Of a stretch of DNA of 64,000 bases, positions 56,350 through 64,000 are shown one piece after another. Location of the stretch: NCBI GenBank assembly GCA_017537965.1, contig JAFYJV010000018.1, forward strand, positions 310,001 to 374,000, in the 5' to 3' direction. Source of the DNA: Bacteroidales bacterium (GTDB lineage: Bacteria; Bacteroidota; Bacteroidia; Bacteroidales; F082). The first letter of the stretch is position 1, and every line of letters starts with the position of its first letter. Position numbers and translations under genes: made by a program. The notes below the pieces were generated by a model. It did no database searches, was not told the DNA's origin, and saw only the letters and a program-made list of their open reading frames with translations.

Positions 56350-57882
56350 CGTCGGCGGCCCATAAACGAGCCCTTTGCATTCGTAAACGAAGATGTTGCG
56401 GACGGTATTGCCGCAACGTGTGATGGGGATGATACCCACCAACTCGATATCCTTGAAGTTGACGTAGGCGTATGCTTGTTCCGGGTCAATGAAGAAATGG
56501 CTGTCGGCGAGGTACCAATAGTTGGTTCCGATCTTGAAACCACCTCTTTTTTCATTGATCCATTGATATTTATGGATGCGGTTGAGGGGGCCGTAGCCTA
56601 GCACCTTCAATCCCAGTGGCCGGGCTGCATAGTAGTCGATGTTGGCCGTTGGGAACCAGTTGTTGCCGATGATGCCGTCCTCTTCTTTCATCTTTCCCGC
56701 GGCGATTTCTTGGGCGCGTATCTCTTCGAACTTCGGTCCGAGCTGTCTCCATCCGTACATGTCCAAGGTGAAATCGTCTTTGCCCAATTCCCTGGCATCG
56801 GTGTGACGATCCAAAGGGATGAAGCCCGTCTTGATCTCAGCGACTCCGACCGCTAAGGTGATGGCTAGCAAGGCAAGTGCGGCTATTAGCAACGGCTTCC
56901 GACTGTTCTTGTTGGGCGTTCCTATCCAGCAGGCGCTGAGCAGGATCAGCAGGTTGTAGGCTGGTCCCGACCAATGCGGCAGGGTGGGTCTCGTCATCGA
57001 GAAGAAAAGGAAGAGTCCGATCATGGGCAAGGCAGTGAGGAGGATGAGCCTTTGCATCTGGCGGTCGATGGAAATCCGTTTGCGGAAGGCGGCAATCACA
57101 GCAAGGATGGCGAAGACGAAGTTGACGGGGTTGTTATAGAAGCATTCGCCTGCCAGCTCGGTGAAGAAGCTGCTCGGGTTGAAATGTCCGAACAGACCGA
57201 CACGGTCGCCATGGAAACGGAAGCTGATGAAGTCGTTTTGGATGTTCCAGATAAGGATCGGAAGACAACATAGGGCGGTGATCAGCAAGGATAGATACAG
57301 ACACGGACGCTTGAATGTCTTGCGGTCGTAAAAAAGGAGATAGAGCAGGGCGCCCACCCAAAGGAAGACACCGGTGTATTTCGAGAGGATGCTGAGTCCA
57401 GCGAACAAGCCAGCCAGGAGCAAGTCGCCGCTGCTTCCTCTTTTAAGGTATCTGACAAACATCCAGAAGGAGAGCAGCCAGAAGAGACTCAGCGGGGTGT
57501 CGGGCAGGATGAAGATGCCAGTGATGACAAAGGCGTAAACAGAGGCGGTGTAGAGGAGGGCGGCAACGAGGCCGGTGCGATCGTCCTTGAGCTCTTTGCC
57601 GATGCGGTAGATGATCCAGGTGCAGAGCGTCATGGACACTACCGATGCGAGGCGCAGGAAGAACTCGCTGTCGAAGTGCAGGTTGAGGCTGAAGAGTTGA
57701 ATCATCCAACCTACCATGCCGGGATGGTCGAAATGACTCCAGTCGGGGAACATCGCGTAAGTCCAATAATAGACCTCGTCGTTGCCCAATTCCATCCATC
57801 CAGCCAACAATGCGCGGATCAGTGCGCTGACCGTGAGGAGAAGGAAGATGGGCTTTATCCGCCGAGGTTGATTCGTCTCCAT
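56329..57882 (-). CDS. Glycosyltransferase family 39 membrane protein (second copy)
   Basis: A 517-residue multi-helix membrane protein of the ArnT/PMT class. The catalytic pair is visible after helix 1 in L-G-N-D-E-V-Y-Y-W (near 33-41), and W-S-H-F-D-H-P-G-M-V-G-W, a family hallmark, follows. It should transfer a sugar from a polyprenyl carrier in the periplasm. The ATG at 57882 is preferred to one 11 codons upstream, because it begins 3 bases after the stop of the PHP gene. Distinct from the pyrH-adjacent GT39, which is longer and not closely similar by eye. Confidence 0.86.
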   Translation of the reverse strand: METNQPRRIKPIFLLLTVSALIRALLAGWMELGNDEVYYWTYAMFPDWSHFDHPGMVGWMIQLFSLNLHFDSEFFLRLASVVSMTLCTWIIYRIGKELKDDRTGLVAALLYTASVYAFVITGIFILPDTPLSLFWLLSFWMFVRYLKRGSSGDLLLAGLFAGLSILSKYTGVFLWVGALLYLLFYDRKTFKRPCLYLSLLITALCCLPILIWNIQNDFISFRFHGDRVGLFGHFNPSSFFTELAGECFYNNPVNFVFAILAVIAAFRKRISIDRQMQRLILLTALPMIGLFLFFSMTRPTLPHWSGPAYNLLILLSACWIGTPNKNSRKPLLIAALALLAITLAVGVAEIKTGFIPLDRHTDARELGKDDFTLDMYGWRQLGPKFEEIRAQEIAAGKMKEEDGIIGNNWFPTANIDYYAARPLGLKVLGYGPLNRIHKYQWINEKRGGFKIGTNYWYLADSHFFIDPEQAYAYVNFKDIELVGIIPITRCGNTVRNIFVYECKGLVYGPPTLEEVRR

Positions 57883-57884
57883 CG

Positions 57885-59087
57885 CTATTGTTTTTTGAAG
57901 ATTCTGATCACGCACAGAAGGATCACGATGCCATAGACGATGTAAAACAGATAGGTCTGAGGGCGGTTGATTTCGGCGGTGCTTTGGTCGTCCGGGGTTG
58001 GGCCGTGGTGACGGGTGATCGGGTTGAGATAGAAGTAGGTCTGATGGGGCAGGCGAAGCTTCACGCGGACATAGGGATCGTTAGGCTGGATGACATATTG
58101 GGCCTGGTTGACCCGTTCTTCGTGCTTCAGTACCTTGCCGTCCTGACCGATGAAGTCGGCCACCTCGATGATGGGGGCATTGGTCTCTACCACCAGGGTG
58201 TCTCCGATGAGTTCGCAGCGGGTGAGATGTGGCAACTCATGCATCCGCTCCACCTTCAATTCAAAGGGTTTGTCATAGTATGAATGGAAATCCACGGTGT
58301 AGGCGCATCCGCTGTCGAGGGCTTCATACACGCTGTCGGCCTGCATGTCGGCAACGTTGATCATGGTGAAGAATCTTCCCACTTCGTTGGCGTTCAAAAC
58401 GTTGTGGGTGTCGTCGTCACCGATGCCATAGACGCGGTGACCTGTCGATAGGGCGGCGTCCCAATGTTCCAATGCGTCACCGTAGGGATTGCAGATCTCA
58501 AGGAGTCGATAGCCGCTGAGATAGTGCATGTCATTCACCTTGTAACCCTTGGTATAGGAAGCATGTGCCGGGACGGCGAAACGACAGTGTTCCTGGAGCT
58601 TCTCCAGCATGTACTGCTTCATGTCGAGGCTTTGGACGAAAGGCAAATCGGCATGGACCACCAACTCTGCGCCGATACAGAGCTGGTGCGTCTTCCTGAA
58701 GAAACCGTAGCCGTGCTCGTAGGACGGGATATAATCGCGACGGTCGCTGCCATGCGGGTTGATGCGCATATAGTCGGAGATGCCGTAATGGTCATAGCCA
58801 AGGGTTTGGTAGATGCTGTCGATGTTCTCTTCCTTGCTCAGCCTGCCGTTGGTGATGCCAAGGTATTTGCGCGAATGGCAGTGGAAATTATATTGCTTCC
58901 ATTGGCTGGAATCCATGTGCTGGTATGGGTTGTAGAGGTATTCGCCGCTGAAGGGCCGCCCTTCCTTGAAATGATAACGCGGCACCATCAGATACAACAC
59001 CATCCAATAGGCGATCAACAGCCCGAAGAGGCAGGTGAGTGCGATCAAGACCCATCGGAAAAACCTGTTCTTTACCCTTTTGTACAT
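57885..59087 (-). CDS. Membrane-anchored PHP-domain protein
   Basis: A 400-residue protein with an N-terminal transmembrane helix (about 11-35), a PHP-type metal-dependent phosphoesterase core (about 65-290), a small beta domain and a C-terminal helix (about 375-395). Metal-ligand motifs are N-F-H-C-H-S near 66-71, G-Y-D-H-Y-G-I-S-D-Y near 96-105, and G-I-G-D-D-D-T-H near 222-229. The first motif has F-H-C-H where most PHP proteins have H-x-H. Direct coupling to the GT39 gene (3 bases apart) suggests work on a glycan or lipid-phosphate intermediate. That is inference. Confidence 0.75.
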   Translation of the reverse strand: MYKRVKNRFFRWVLIALTCLFGLLIAYWMVLYLMVPRYHFKEGRPFSGEYLYNPYQHMDSSQWKQYNFHCHSRKYLGITNGRLSKEENIDSIYQTLGYDHYGISDYMRINPHGSDRRDYIPSYEHGYGFFRKTHQLCIGAELVVHADLPFVQSLDMKQYMLEKLQEHCRFAVPAHASYTKGYKVNDMHYLSGYRLLEICNPYGDALEHWDAALSTGHRVYGIGDDDTHNVLNANEVGRFFTMINVADMQADSVYEALDSGCAYTVDFHSYYDKPFELKVERMHELPHLTRCELIGDTLVVETNAPIIEVADFIGQDGKVLKHEERVNQAQYVIQPNDPYVRVKLRLPHQTYFYLNPITRHHGPTPDDQSTAEINRPQTYLFYIVYGIVILLCVIRIFKKQ

Positions 59088-59103
59088 GCTATTAAAATTA
59101 TTG

Positions 59104-59111
59104 CAAATGTA
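59104..59111 (-). promoter_or_regulatory. Probable -7 box of PHP-GT39-pepT operon
   Basis: TACATTTG on the minus strand fits TAnnTTTG, 17 bases before the ATG at 59087. Confidence 0.55.
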
Positions 59112-59148
59112 ATTCTTTCTTTTTGATTGCCAATTCCTAATTTATGGT

Positions 59149-59156
59149 TATTTTTG
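59149..59156 (+). promoter_or_regulatory. Probable -7 box of suf operon
   Basis: TATTTTTG fits TAnnTTTG, 36 bases before sufB. The leader then has AGGAG 6 bases before the ATG, one of few clear Shine-Dalgarno sequences in the window. Confidence 0.6.
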
Positions 59157-59191
59157 CACCCTAATTTAAAATTATTCTTAATAGGAGTAAA

Positions 59192-60643
59192 ATGGATTCA
59201 AATCCAAAGGAAAATATCATCAATGAAGTCACTAACAAGGACTATGAGTTTGGTTTTGTGACTGATATTGAGACCGATTTTGTGCCGAAGGGCTTGAACG
59301 AGGACATCATCCGCTTGATCTCCGCCAAGAAGGAGGAGCCGGAATGGCTGTTGGAGTTCCGCCTGAAGGCTTTTCGCCATTGGCTGACGCTGAAGCAACC
59401 CAACTGGGGCCATCTCGACTTGCCCGAGATCGACTATCAGGACATCATCTACTATGCCGCTCCACGCAAGCGTCAGGAGAAGCAGAGTCTTGACGAGGTG
59501 GATCCCGAGTTACTAGCCACCTTTGACAAGTTGGGCATCTCGTTGGACGAACAAAAGAAACTCTCCGGCGTGGCCGTGGATGCCGTCATGGACAGCACCT
59601 CGGTGAAGACCACTTTCCAGGAGACCCTCTCGAAGCATGGCGTCATCTTCATGTCGTTCAGCGAAGCGGTGAAGCAGCATCCCGACTTGGTGAAGAAATA
59701 CCTCGGCAAGGTGGTGCCATACACCGACAACTTCTTTGCTGCCTTGAACTCGGCTGTGTTTAGCGACGGCTCATTCTGTTACATCCCCAAGGGTGTGCAT
59801 TGCCCCTTGGAGCTGTCCACCTATTTCCGTATCAATGCGGCCAATACGGGTCAGTTTGAACGCACCTTGATTGTTGCCGATGAAGGGGCATACGTGAGCT
59901 ATATGGAAGGCTGCACCGCTCCGATGCGTGACGAGAACCAGCTTCACGCCGCCATTGTGGAGATCATCGCGGAGACAGATGCCGAGGTGAAGTACAGCAC
60001 TGTGCAGAACTGGTATCCCGGCGACAAGGAAGGCCGTGGCGGCGTGTATAACCTCGTTACTAAGCGCGGCTTGTGCCGTGGCGACCGCTCCAAGATCTCG
60101 TGGACGCAGGTGGAGACGGGCTCTGCCATCACTTGGAAATATCCAGGATGTGTGCTGATGGGCGACAACTCCGTTGGTGAGTTCTATTCCGTAGCTGTCA
60201 CGAACAACTACCAGCAGGCCGACACAGGCACCAAGATGATCCATCTAGGCAAGAACACCCGCAGCACCATCATCTCAAAGGGCATTTCGGCAGGCCATAG
60301 CCAAAACAGCTACCGTGGACTGGTGCGTGTCGCTCCGAAGGCCGTCAACTCGCGCAACTACTCGCAATGCGACTCCCTGTTGATGGGCGACCAATGCGGC
60401 GCACACACCTGGCCTTACGTGCAGTGCGGCAATGAGTCAAGTATCCTCGAACACGAGGCCACCACCTCCAAGATCTCCGAGGACCAGCTCTTTTATTGTC
60501 AGCAGCGCGGCATCCCCACTGAGAAGGCCATCGGCCTCATCGTCAACGGCTACGCCAAGGATGTTTTGAACCGTCTGCCGATGGAGTTCGCCGTCGAAGC
60601 CCAGAAACTATTGTCAATCACCCTGGAGGGTAGCGTAGGATAA
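59192..60643 (+). CDS. sufB: Fe-S cluster assembly scaffold SufB
   Basis: Core subunit of the SufBC2D scaffold that builds Fe-S clusters. The 483-residue protein is full length, with [11 protein letters not shown] near 195-205, M-E-G-C-T-A-P near 239-245, and the C-terminal E-H-E-A-T-T-S-K-I near 425-433. It uses a clear AGGAG ribosome-binding site. A 132-base gap separates it from sufC, unlike the overlapping genes downstream. Confidence 0.96.
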   Translation: MDSNPKENIINEVTNKDYEFGFVTDIETDFVPKGLNEDIIRLISAKKEEPEWLLEFRLKAFRHWLTLKQPNWGHLDLPEIDYQDIIYYAAPRKRQEKQSLDEVDPELLATFDKLGISLDEQKKLSGVAVDAVMDSTSVKTTFQETLSKHGVIFMSFSEAVKQHPDLVKKYLGKVVPYTDNFFAALNSAVFSDGSFCYIPKGVHCPLELSTYFRINAANTGQFERTLIVADEGAYVSYMEGCTAPMRDENQLHAAIVEIIAETDAEVKYSTVQNWYPGDKEGRGGVYNLVTKRGLCRGDRSKISWTQVETGSAITWKYPGCVLMGDNSVGEFYSVAVTNNYQQADTGTKMIHLGKNTRSTIISKGISAGHSQNSYRGLVRVAPKAVNSRNYSQCDSLLMGDQCGAHTWPYVQCGNESSILEHEATTSKISEDQLFYCQQRGIPTEKAIGLIVNGYAKDVLNRLPMEFAVEAQKLLSITLEGSVG

Positions 60644-60741
60644 AAACAATGCTGCGGTTTTTTACCAAGAAGGTTGGTTCTTCCCCATTTCGTGAAATCC
60701 GCAACGAAGTTGCTAAATTCAAAACCAAAAGGAAAACATAA

Positions 60742-60759
60742 AATTCGTGTAATTCGTAG
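60742..60759 (+). repeat. Nonamer tandem pair in sufB-sufC gap
   Basis: AATTCGTGT and AATTCGTAG stand head to tail with period 9, 16 bases before the sufC ATG. The rest of the 132-base gap holds an imperfect AAGAA/TTCTT hairpin and no recognisable gene. Confidence 0.4.
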
Positions 60760-60775
60760 TTAAAAAACAACATAT

Positions 60776-61528
60776 ATGTTACTGAATATCAAAAATCTAC
60801 ATGTCTCTGTTGGGGGAAAGGAAATCCTGAAAGGCCTCAACCTTGGCGTCAACGAAGGTGAAGTCCACGCCATCATGGGTCCCAACGGAACGGGAAAGAG
60901 CACCTTGGCGGCAGCCATCACGGGACGTGAGGGCTATGAGATCACCGAAGGCGAGATCTGGTACAAAGGCAAGAACATCGTCGGGATGTCGCCCGAGGAC
61001 AGGGCCAACGAAGGCATCTTCCTCAGCTTCCAGTACCCCGTGGAGATCCCGGGCGTGAGCATCCAGAACTTCATGCGCACCGCAGTCAATGCCAAGCGCG
61101 AATATAAGGGCCTTCCCGCTCTTTCCACCATCGAGTTCATGAAACAGATGAGAGAGAAGCAGGCCATGGTGGAGATCACCGAGAAGCTACAGAACCGTTT
61201 CGTCAACGTGGGCTTCTCCGGCGGCGAGAAGAAGAAGAACGAGATCTTCCAGATGGCCATGCTGGAACCCAGCCTGGCCATCCTCGACGAGACCGACTCG
61301 GGCTTGGATATCGATGCCTTGCGTATCGTGGCCAACGGCGTCAACCAGCTTCACAACAAGGAGAACGCCTTCGTGGTCATCACGCACTACCAGCGGCTGT
61401 TGGACTATATCGTGCCCGACTTCGTCCATGTGATGTACGACGGCCGTATCGTCAAGAGTGGCGGCAAGCATCTCGCCATCGAGCTGGAGGAGAAGGGTTA
61501 TGAATGGATCAAGGAAATGAACCCGTAA
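60776..61528 (+). CDS. sufC: Fe-S cluster assembly ATPase SufC
   Basis: ABC-type ATPase that drives conformational change in SufBC2D. The 250-residue protein has Walker A G-P-N-G-T-G-K-S-T near 36-44, the ABC signature F-S-G-G-E-K-K-K-N near 149-157, Walker B L-A-I-L-D-E-T-D-S-G-L-D near 169-180, and the switch His in V-I-T-H-Y near 203. Its TAA stop overlaps the sufD ATG (TAATG). Confidence 0.97.
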   Translation: MLLNIKNLHVSVGGKEILKGLNLGVNEGEVHAIMGPNGTGKSTLAAAITGREGYEITEGEIWYKGKNIVGMSPEDRANEGIFLSFQYPVEIPGVSIQNFMRTAVNAKREYKGLPALSTIEFMKQMREKQAMVEITEKLQNRFVNVGFSGGEKKKNEIFQMAMLEPSLAILDETDSGLDIDALRIVANGVNQLHNKENAFVVITHYQRLLDYIVPDFVHVMYDGRIVKSGGKHLAIELEEKGYEWIKEMNP

Positions 61529-62364
61529 TGCACACGACGATGGAATTTCTTGAGAACAATATCGTGGTGGAGCCCAACCAGTACCGTCAGCTGGTCGTGA
61601 TCGACGATACGGAGCATCTTCAAGCCAACGAGGAGCATTGCGACATCGTGGTGGGTGAGAACGCCAGCTTGGAGATGTACCGTATCCAGAACCTCGACAA
61701 CAACGCGGACCTGGTGACCAACATCCATATCCATCAGCAGCGCGACAGCAGGGTGCATTTCGTGGTCGTCAGCTTCAATGCAGGCGTGCTCCGCAACAAC
61801 ATCGTGGTCGATATCGACGGCGAGGGCTGCGAGACCCAGGTCTATGGCCTCTATCTGGTGGACAAGAAACAGCATGTGGAGAACTATTTGAAGATCAACC
61901 ACAACGTGCCTCATTGCTCAAGCGACACCCGTTTCAAGGGCATCATCGACGACGAAGCTTCGGCGGTGTTCAACGGTCATGTGTATGTGGCTCCTGGAGC
62001 GCAAAAGACCGATGCCCAGCAAAACAATGCCAACATTATCCTGACCTCCACGGCCAAGATCGACACCAAGCCGTTCCTGGAGATCTATGCCGACGACGTG
62101 AAGTGCTCGCATGGTACCTCTACCGGCCAGCTCGACCAGGAAGCCATGTTCTATATGAGGCAAAGAGGCATCAGTCAAGCCAACGCCAGGATGCTGTTGA
62201 TGTATGCCTTCGCCGCCGACATCAGCAACCACATCAAGATCGACAGCCTGCATGTGACCATCGACGACATGATCAAACGCCGTCTCCGTGGCGAACTTTC
62301 GGCTTGTGACCACTGTGTGCTGCAATGCAAAAACCCTGTGGGACACCATAAAGCTTTACGGTAA
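61528..62364 (+). CDS. sufD: Fe-S cluster assembly protein SufD, short form
   Basis: Partner of SufB in the scaffold. The C-terminal core is complete: a right-handed beta-helix ending K-C-S-H-G-T-S-T-G-Q-L-D near 200-211, with the conserved His, and M-Y-F/Y-M-R-Q-R-G-I soon after. At 278 residues from the TAATG-coupled ATG (286 from 61504), it lacks the roughly 130-150 residue N-terminal helical region of typical SufD proteins. Reading frame and spacing show no sign of damage, so the short form appears genuine. The stop overlaps sufS, again as TAATG. Confidence 0.9.
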   Translation: MHTTMEFLENNIVVEPNQYRQLVVIDDTEHLQANEEHCDIVVGENASLEMYRIQNLDNNADLVTNIHIHQQRDSRVHFVVVSFNAGVLRNNIVVDIDGEGCETQVYGLYLVDKKQHVENYLKINHNVPHCSSDTRFKGIIDDEASAVFNGHVYVAPGAQKTDAQQNNANIILTSTAKIDTKPFLEIYADDVKCSHGTSTGQLDQEAMFYMRQRGISQANARMLLMYAFAADISNHIKIDSLHVTIDDMIKRRLRGELSACDHCVLQCKNPVGHHKALR

Positions 62365-63584
62365 TGGATATCAACGAAATAAGAAAGCAGTTTCCGGTCC
62401 TCGACCAGCAGGTCTATGGCAAACCTTTGGTCTATCTCGACAACGCGGCGACCACCCAAAAGCCCCTTTGCGTGATTGAGCGTGAGCGCGACTATTACCT
62501 GCACGAGAACTGCAACATCCATCGCGGGGTGCATTACCTCAGCCAGATGGCCACCGAGGCATACGAACACGCCCGTCAGACCGTGGCACGATTCATCAAC
62601 GCCCCTGAGGCCCAAGAGATCGTCTTCACCCGTGGCACAACGGAATCGCTGAATTTGTTGGCAACGTCATTATTGGGGACACATTCAATGTGTCCTTGCA
62701 ACCCAACCGTGCTGGTGACTGCCATGGAACACCATTCCAACCTCGTTCCTTGGCAGCAGATGGTCCAGCGTCAAGGTGGCAAATTATTGGTGGCCCCGAT
62801 GGACGATAGCGGCGTGCTTGATCTTCATGCCTACGAAGACCTTCTGAAACAAGGCCCTCAAATCGTGTCCATGGCCCATGTGTCGAACACCCTCGGCACG
62901 GTGAATCCTGTGAAGGAAATGATTCGCCTGGCCCACCAATATGGCGCTTTGGCCGTAGTCGATGGTGCCCAGTCGATGGCGCATCTGCCGATCGATGTTC
63001 AGGATTTGGATTGCGATTTCTTCGTCTTTTCCGGTCATAAGATGTATGCTCCGATGGGCATAGGCGGCTTGTATGGCAAGACCGAGTGGCTTGAAAAGTT
63101 GCCGCCTTATCAGTTCGGCGGCGAGATGGTGGATACGGTGAGTTTCGAGAAGACCACTTTCAACAAGCTGCCCTTCAAGTTTGAGGCTGGTACGCCCAAT
63201 GTGGGCGCCGCTTTGGGCCTGGAGACGGCCATCCATTATATTGAGAGCTTCGACCGGAACGAAGTCTTAAAGCATGAAGATGCTTTGGTGGCTGCGACCA
63301 TCAAGGGTCTATCGAAGATCGAAGGGATGCGTTTCATCGGTCAGGCGCCCGTGCGCAGTGGCTTGGTGAGTTTCATCATCGATGGCATCCATCCTTACGA
63401 TCTTGGCACCATTATTGACAAGATGGGCGTGGCCGTCCGCACCGGTCACCATTGCGCCGAGCCCGTGATGACCCGTTTCGGCATCCCTGGCACGGTGCGC
63501 GCCTCTTTTGCGATGTATAACACCTTGGAAGAAGTTGAGGTTTTGGTGAAGGCGGTAAACAAGGCTGCAAATATGTTGAGATAA
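62364..63584 (+). CDS. sufS: Cysteine desulfurase SufS
   Basis: PLP enzyme that takes sulfur from cysteine for Fe-S synthesis. The 406-residue class V aminotransferase-fold protein has Y-L-D-N-A-A-T-T-Q-K-P near 29-39, the PLP lysine in F-S-G-H-K-M-Y-A-P near 224, and the persulfide Cys in R-T-G-H-H-C-A-E-P near 363. The TAATG overlap with sufD gives coupled translation. Heptamer array M begins within its stop codon. Confidence 0.96.
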   Translation: MDINEIRKQFPVLDQQVYGKPLVYLDNAATTQKPLCVIERERDYYLHENCNIHRGVHYLSQMATEAYEHARQTVARFINAPEAQEIVFTRGTTESLNLLATSLLGTHSMCPCNPTVLVTAMEHHSNLVPWQQMVQRQGGKLLVAPMDDSGVLDLHAYEDLLKQGPQIVSMAHVSNTLGTVNPVKEMIRLAHQYGALAVVDGAQSMAHLPIDVQDLDCDFFVFSGHKMYAPMGIGGLYGKTEWLEKLPPYQFGGEMVDTVSFEKTTFNKLPFKFEAGTPNVGAALGLETAIHYIESFDRNEVLKHEDALVAATIKGLSKIEGMRFIGQAPVRSGLVSFIIDGIHPYDLGTIIDKMGVAVRTGHHCAEPVMTRFGIPGTVRASFAMYNTLEEVEVLVKAVNKAANMLR

Positions 63585-63615
63585 GAAGTCAGAAGAAAGA
63601 AGACAGAAGTAAGAA
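63581..63615 (+). repeat. Heptamer array M (five units) between sufS and sufE
   Basis: Five period-7 units (GTCAGAA, GACAGAA, GTAAGAA and similar) start in the sufS stop and end 6 bases before the sufE ATG. Seventeen consecutive bases, from GACAGAAG through AATAT, are the same as in array B, 60 kb away. Confidence 0.82.
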
Positions 63616-63621
63616 TATACT

Positions 63622-64000
63622 ATGACAATAAAAGAGATTCAAGACGGCATTGTCGAGGACTTCTCGATGTTCGACGATTGGATGGACCGTTACGCCATGC
63701 TGATCGAGATGGGGAAGGAATGCCCGATTATTGACGACCAATATCGCAACGACCAATACCTAATCAACGGCTGTCAATCACGTGTGTGGCTGCATGCCGA
63801 GCTCAAGGATGGGAAGGTGTATTATACTGCCGACAGCGATGCTGTCATCACCAAGGGCATCATCAACCTGCTGATCAAGGTGTTTTCGAGTCAGACCCCC
63901 GAGGACATTTTGTCAGCCGATCTGTCGTTCTTGGATGAGATCGGATTGAAAGAGCATTTGAGTCCGACCCGTTCAAACGGCTTGGTCTCAATGGTGAAAC
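63622..64000 (+). CDS. sufE: Sulfur acceptor SufE (3' end beyond window)
   Basis: Accepts the persulfide from SufS and passes it to SufB. The frame from the ATG at 63622 gives 126 residues (MTIKEIQDGIVEDFSMFDDW...) and runs off the window. The catalytic Cys is at position 51 in L-I-N-G-C-Q-S-R-V-W, the same number as in Escherichia coli SufE. Family members are about 140 residues, so nearly all of it is present. Confidence 0.93.
   Translation, partial: MTIKEIQDGIVEDFSMFDDWMDRYAMLIEMGKECPIIDDQYRNDQYLINGCQSRVWLHAELKDGKVYYTADSDAVITKGIINLLIKVFSSQTPEDILSADLSFLDEIGLKEHLSPTRSNGLVSMVK

Overview
The window is a gene-dense stretch (about 58 protein genes, no intergenic gap above 300 bases) from a member of the Bacteroidota, most likely the order Bacteroidales. 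The evidence is internal: three proteins carry C-terminal type IX secretion (T9SS) sorting domains; there is a complete moxR-DUF58-BatABCDE aerotolerance-type operon; Omp28, DUF6029-like, PASTA and DUF2851 genes of Bacteroidota type are present; SecA is long (about 1,100 residues) with a zinc-binding tail; and many gene starts are preceded by the Bacteroidota sigma-factor -7 box TAnnTTTG. No tRNA, rRNA, CRISPR array, insertion sequence or prophage gene was recognised. This is core chromosome rather than a mobile island.

Layout. 1-8.1 kb: partial zinc-ribbon gene, M20 amidohydrolase, mannose-6-phosphate isomerase, a TlpA-like thioredoxin, two outer-membrane or surface proteins (DUF6029-like and Omp28), and a lysC-trmO pair. 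8.3-17.6 kb: the Bat operon, with overlapping starts and stops and an unusual BatC. 17.7-25.3 kb: a 982-residue T9SS substrate, a tiny lipoprotein coupled to an envelope protein, ung-rdgB, and a patatin/beta-barrel protein. 25.3-38.4 kb: alaS, an M23 peptidase with a MerR regulator, heptose epimerase, RluD-type pseudouridine synthase, a T9SS protein, a PASTA protein, ddl, frr, a GT39 glycosyltransferase and pyrH. 38.5-44.5 kb: OPT transporter, DUF2851, RNase Y, a structured RNA that looks like 6S RNA, zapA and a coiled-coil partner. 44.6-51.5 kb: 5'-nucleotidase lipoprotein, folE, a T9SS protein, birA, pyrE, Nudix, coaD and a cysteine-less thioredoxin-fold protein. 51.6-59.1 kb: secA, pepT, a second GT39 and a membrane PHP-domain protein. 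59.2-64 kb: the suf Fe-S operon sufB-C-D-S-E, with sufE cut by the window edge.

The most unexpected signal lies between the genes. Degenerate tandem repeats with an exact 7-base period occur at 13 gene junctions or gene starts (for example 3013-3047, 14849-14883, 30294-30321, 38480-38518, 56301-56349, 63581-63615). At most sites the purine-rich strand is the sense strand of the neighbouring genes. In several cases the array runs back into the upstream gene, supplies its stop codon and dictates its last residues, so unrelated proteins share tails such as S-E-E, E-V-R-S and E-V-R-R. A sister motif built on AACAACTCAACA precedes moxR and coaD. I know of no named family for these arrays; heptameric short tandem repeats are known in cyanobacteria. 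Other notable points are a BatC carrying four inserted InlB-like B-repeats, a SufD lacking its usual N-terminal region, a thioredoxin-fold protein without its cysteines, and the probable 6S RNA between zapA and rny.
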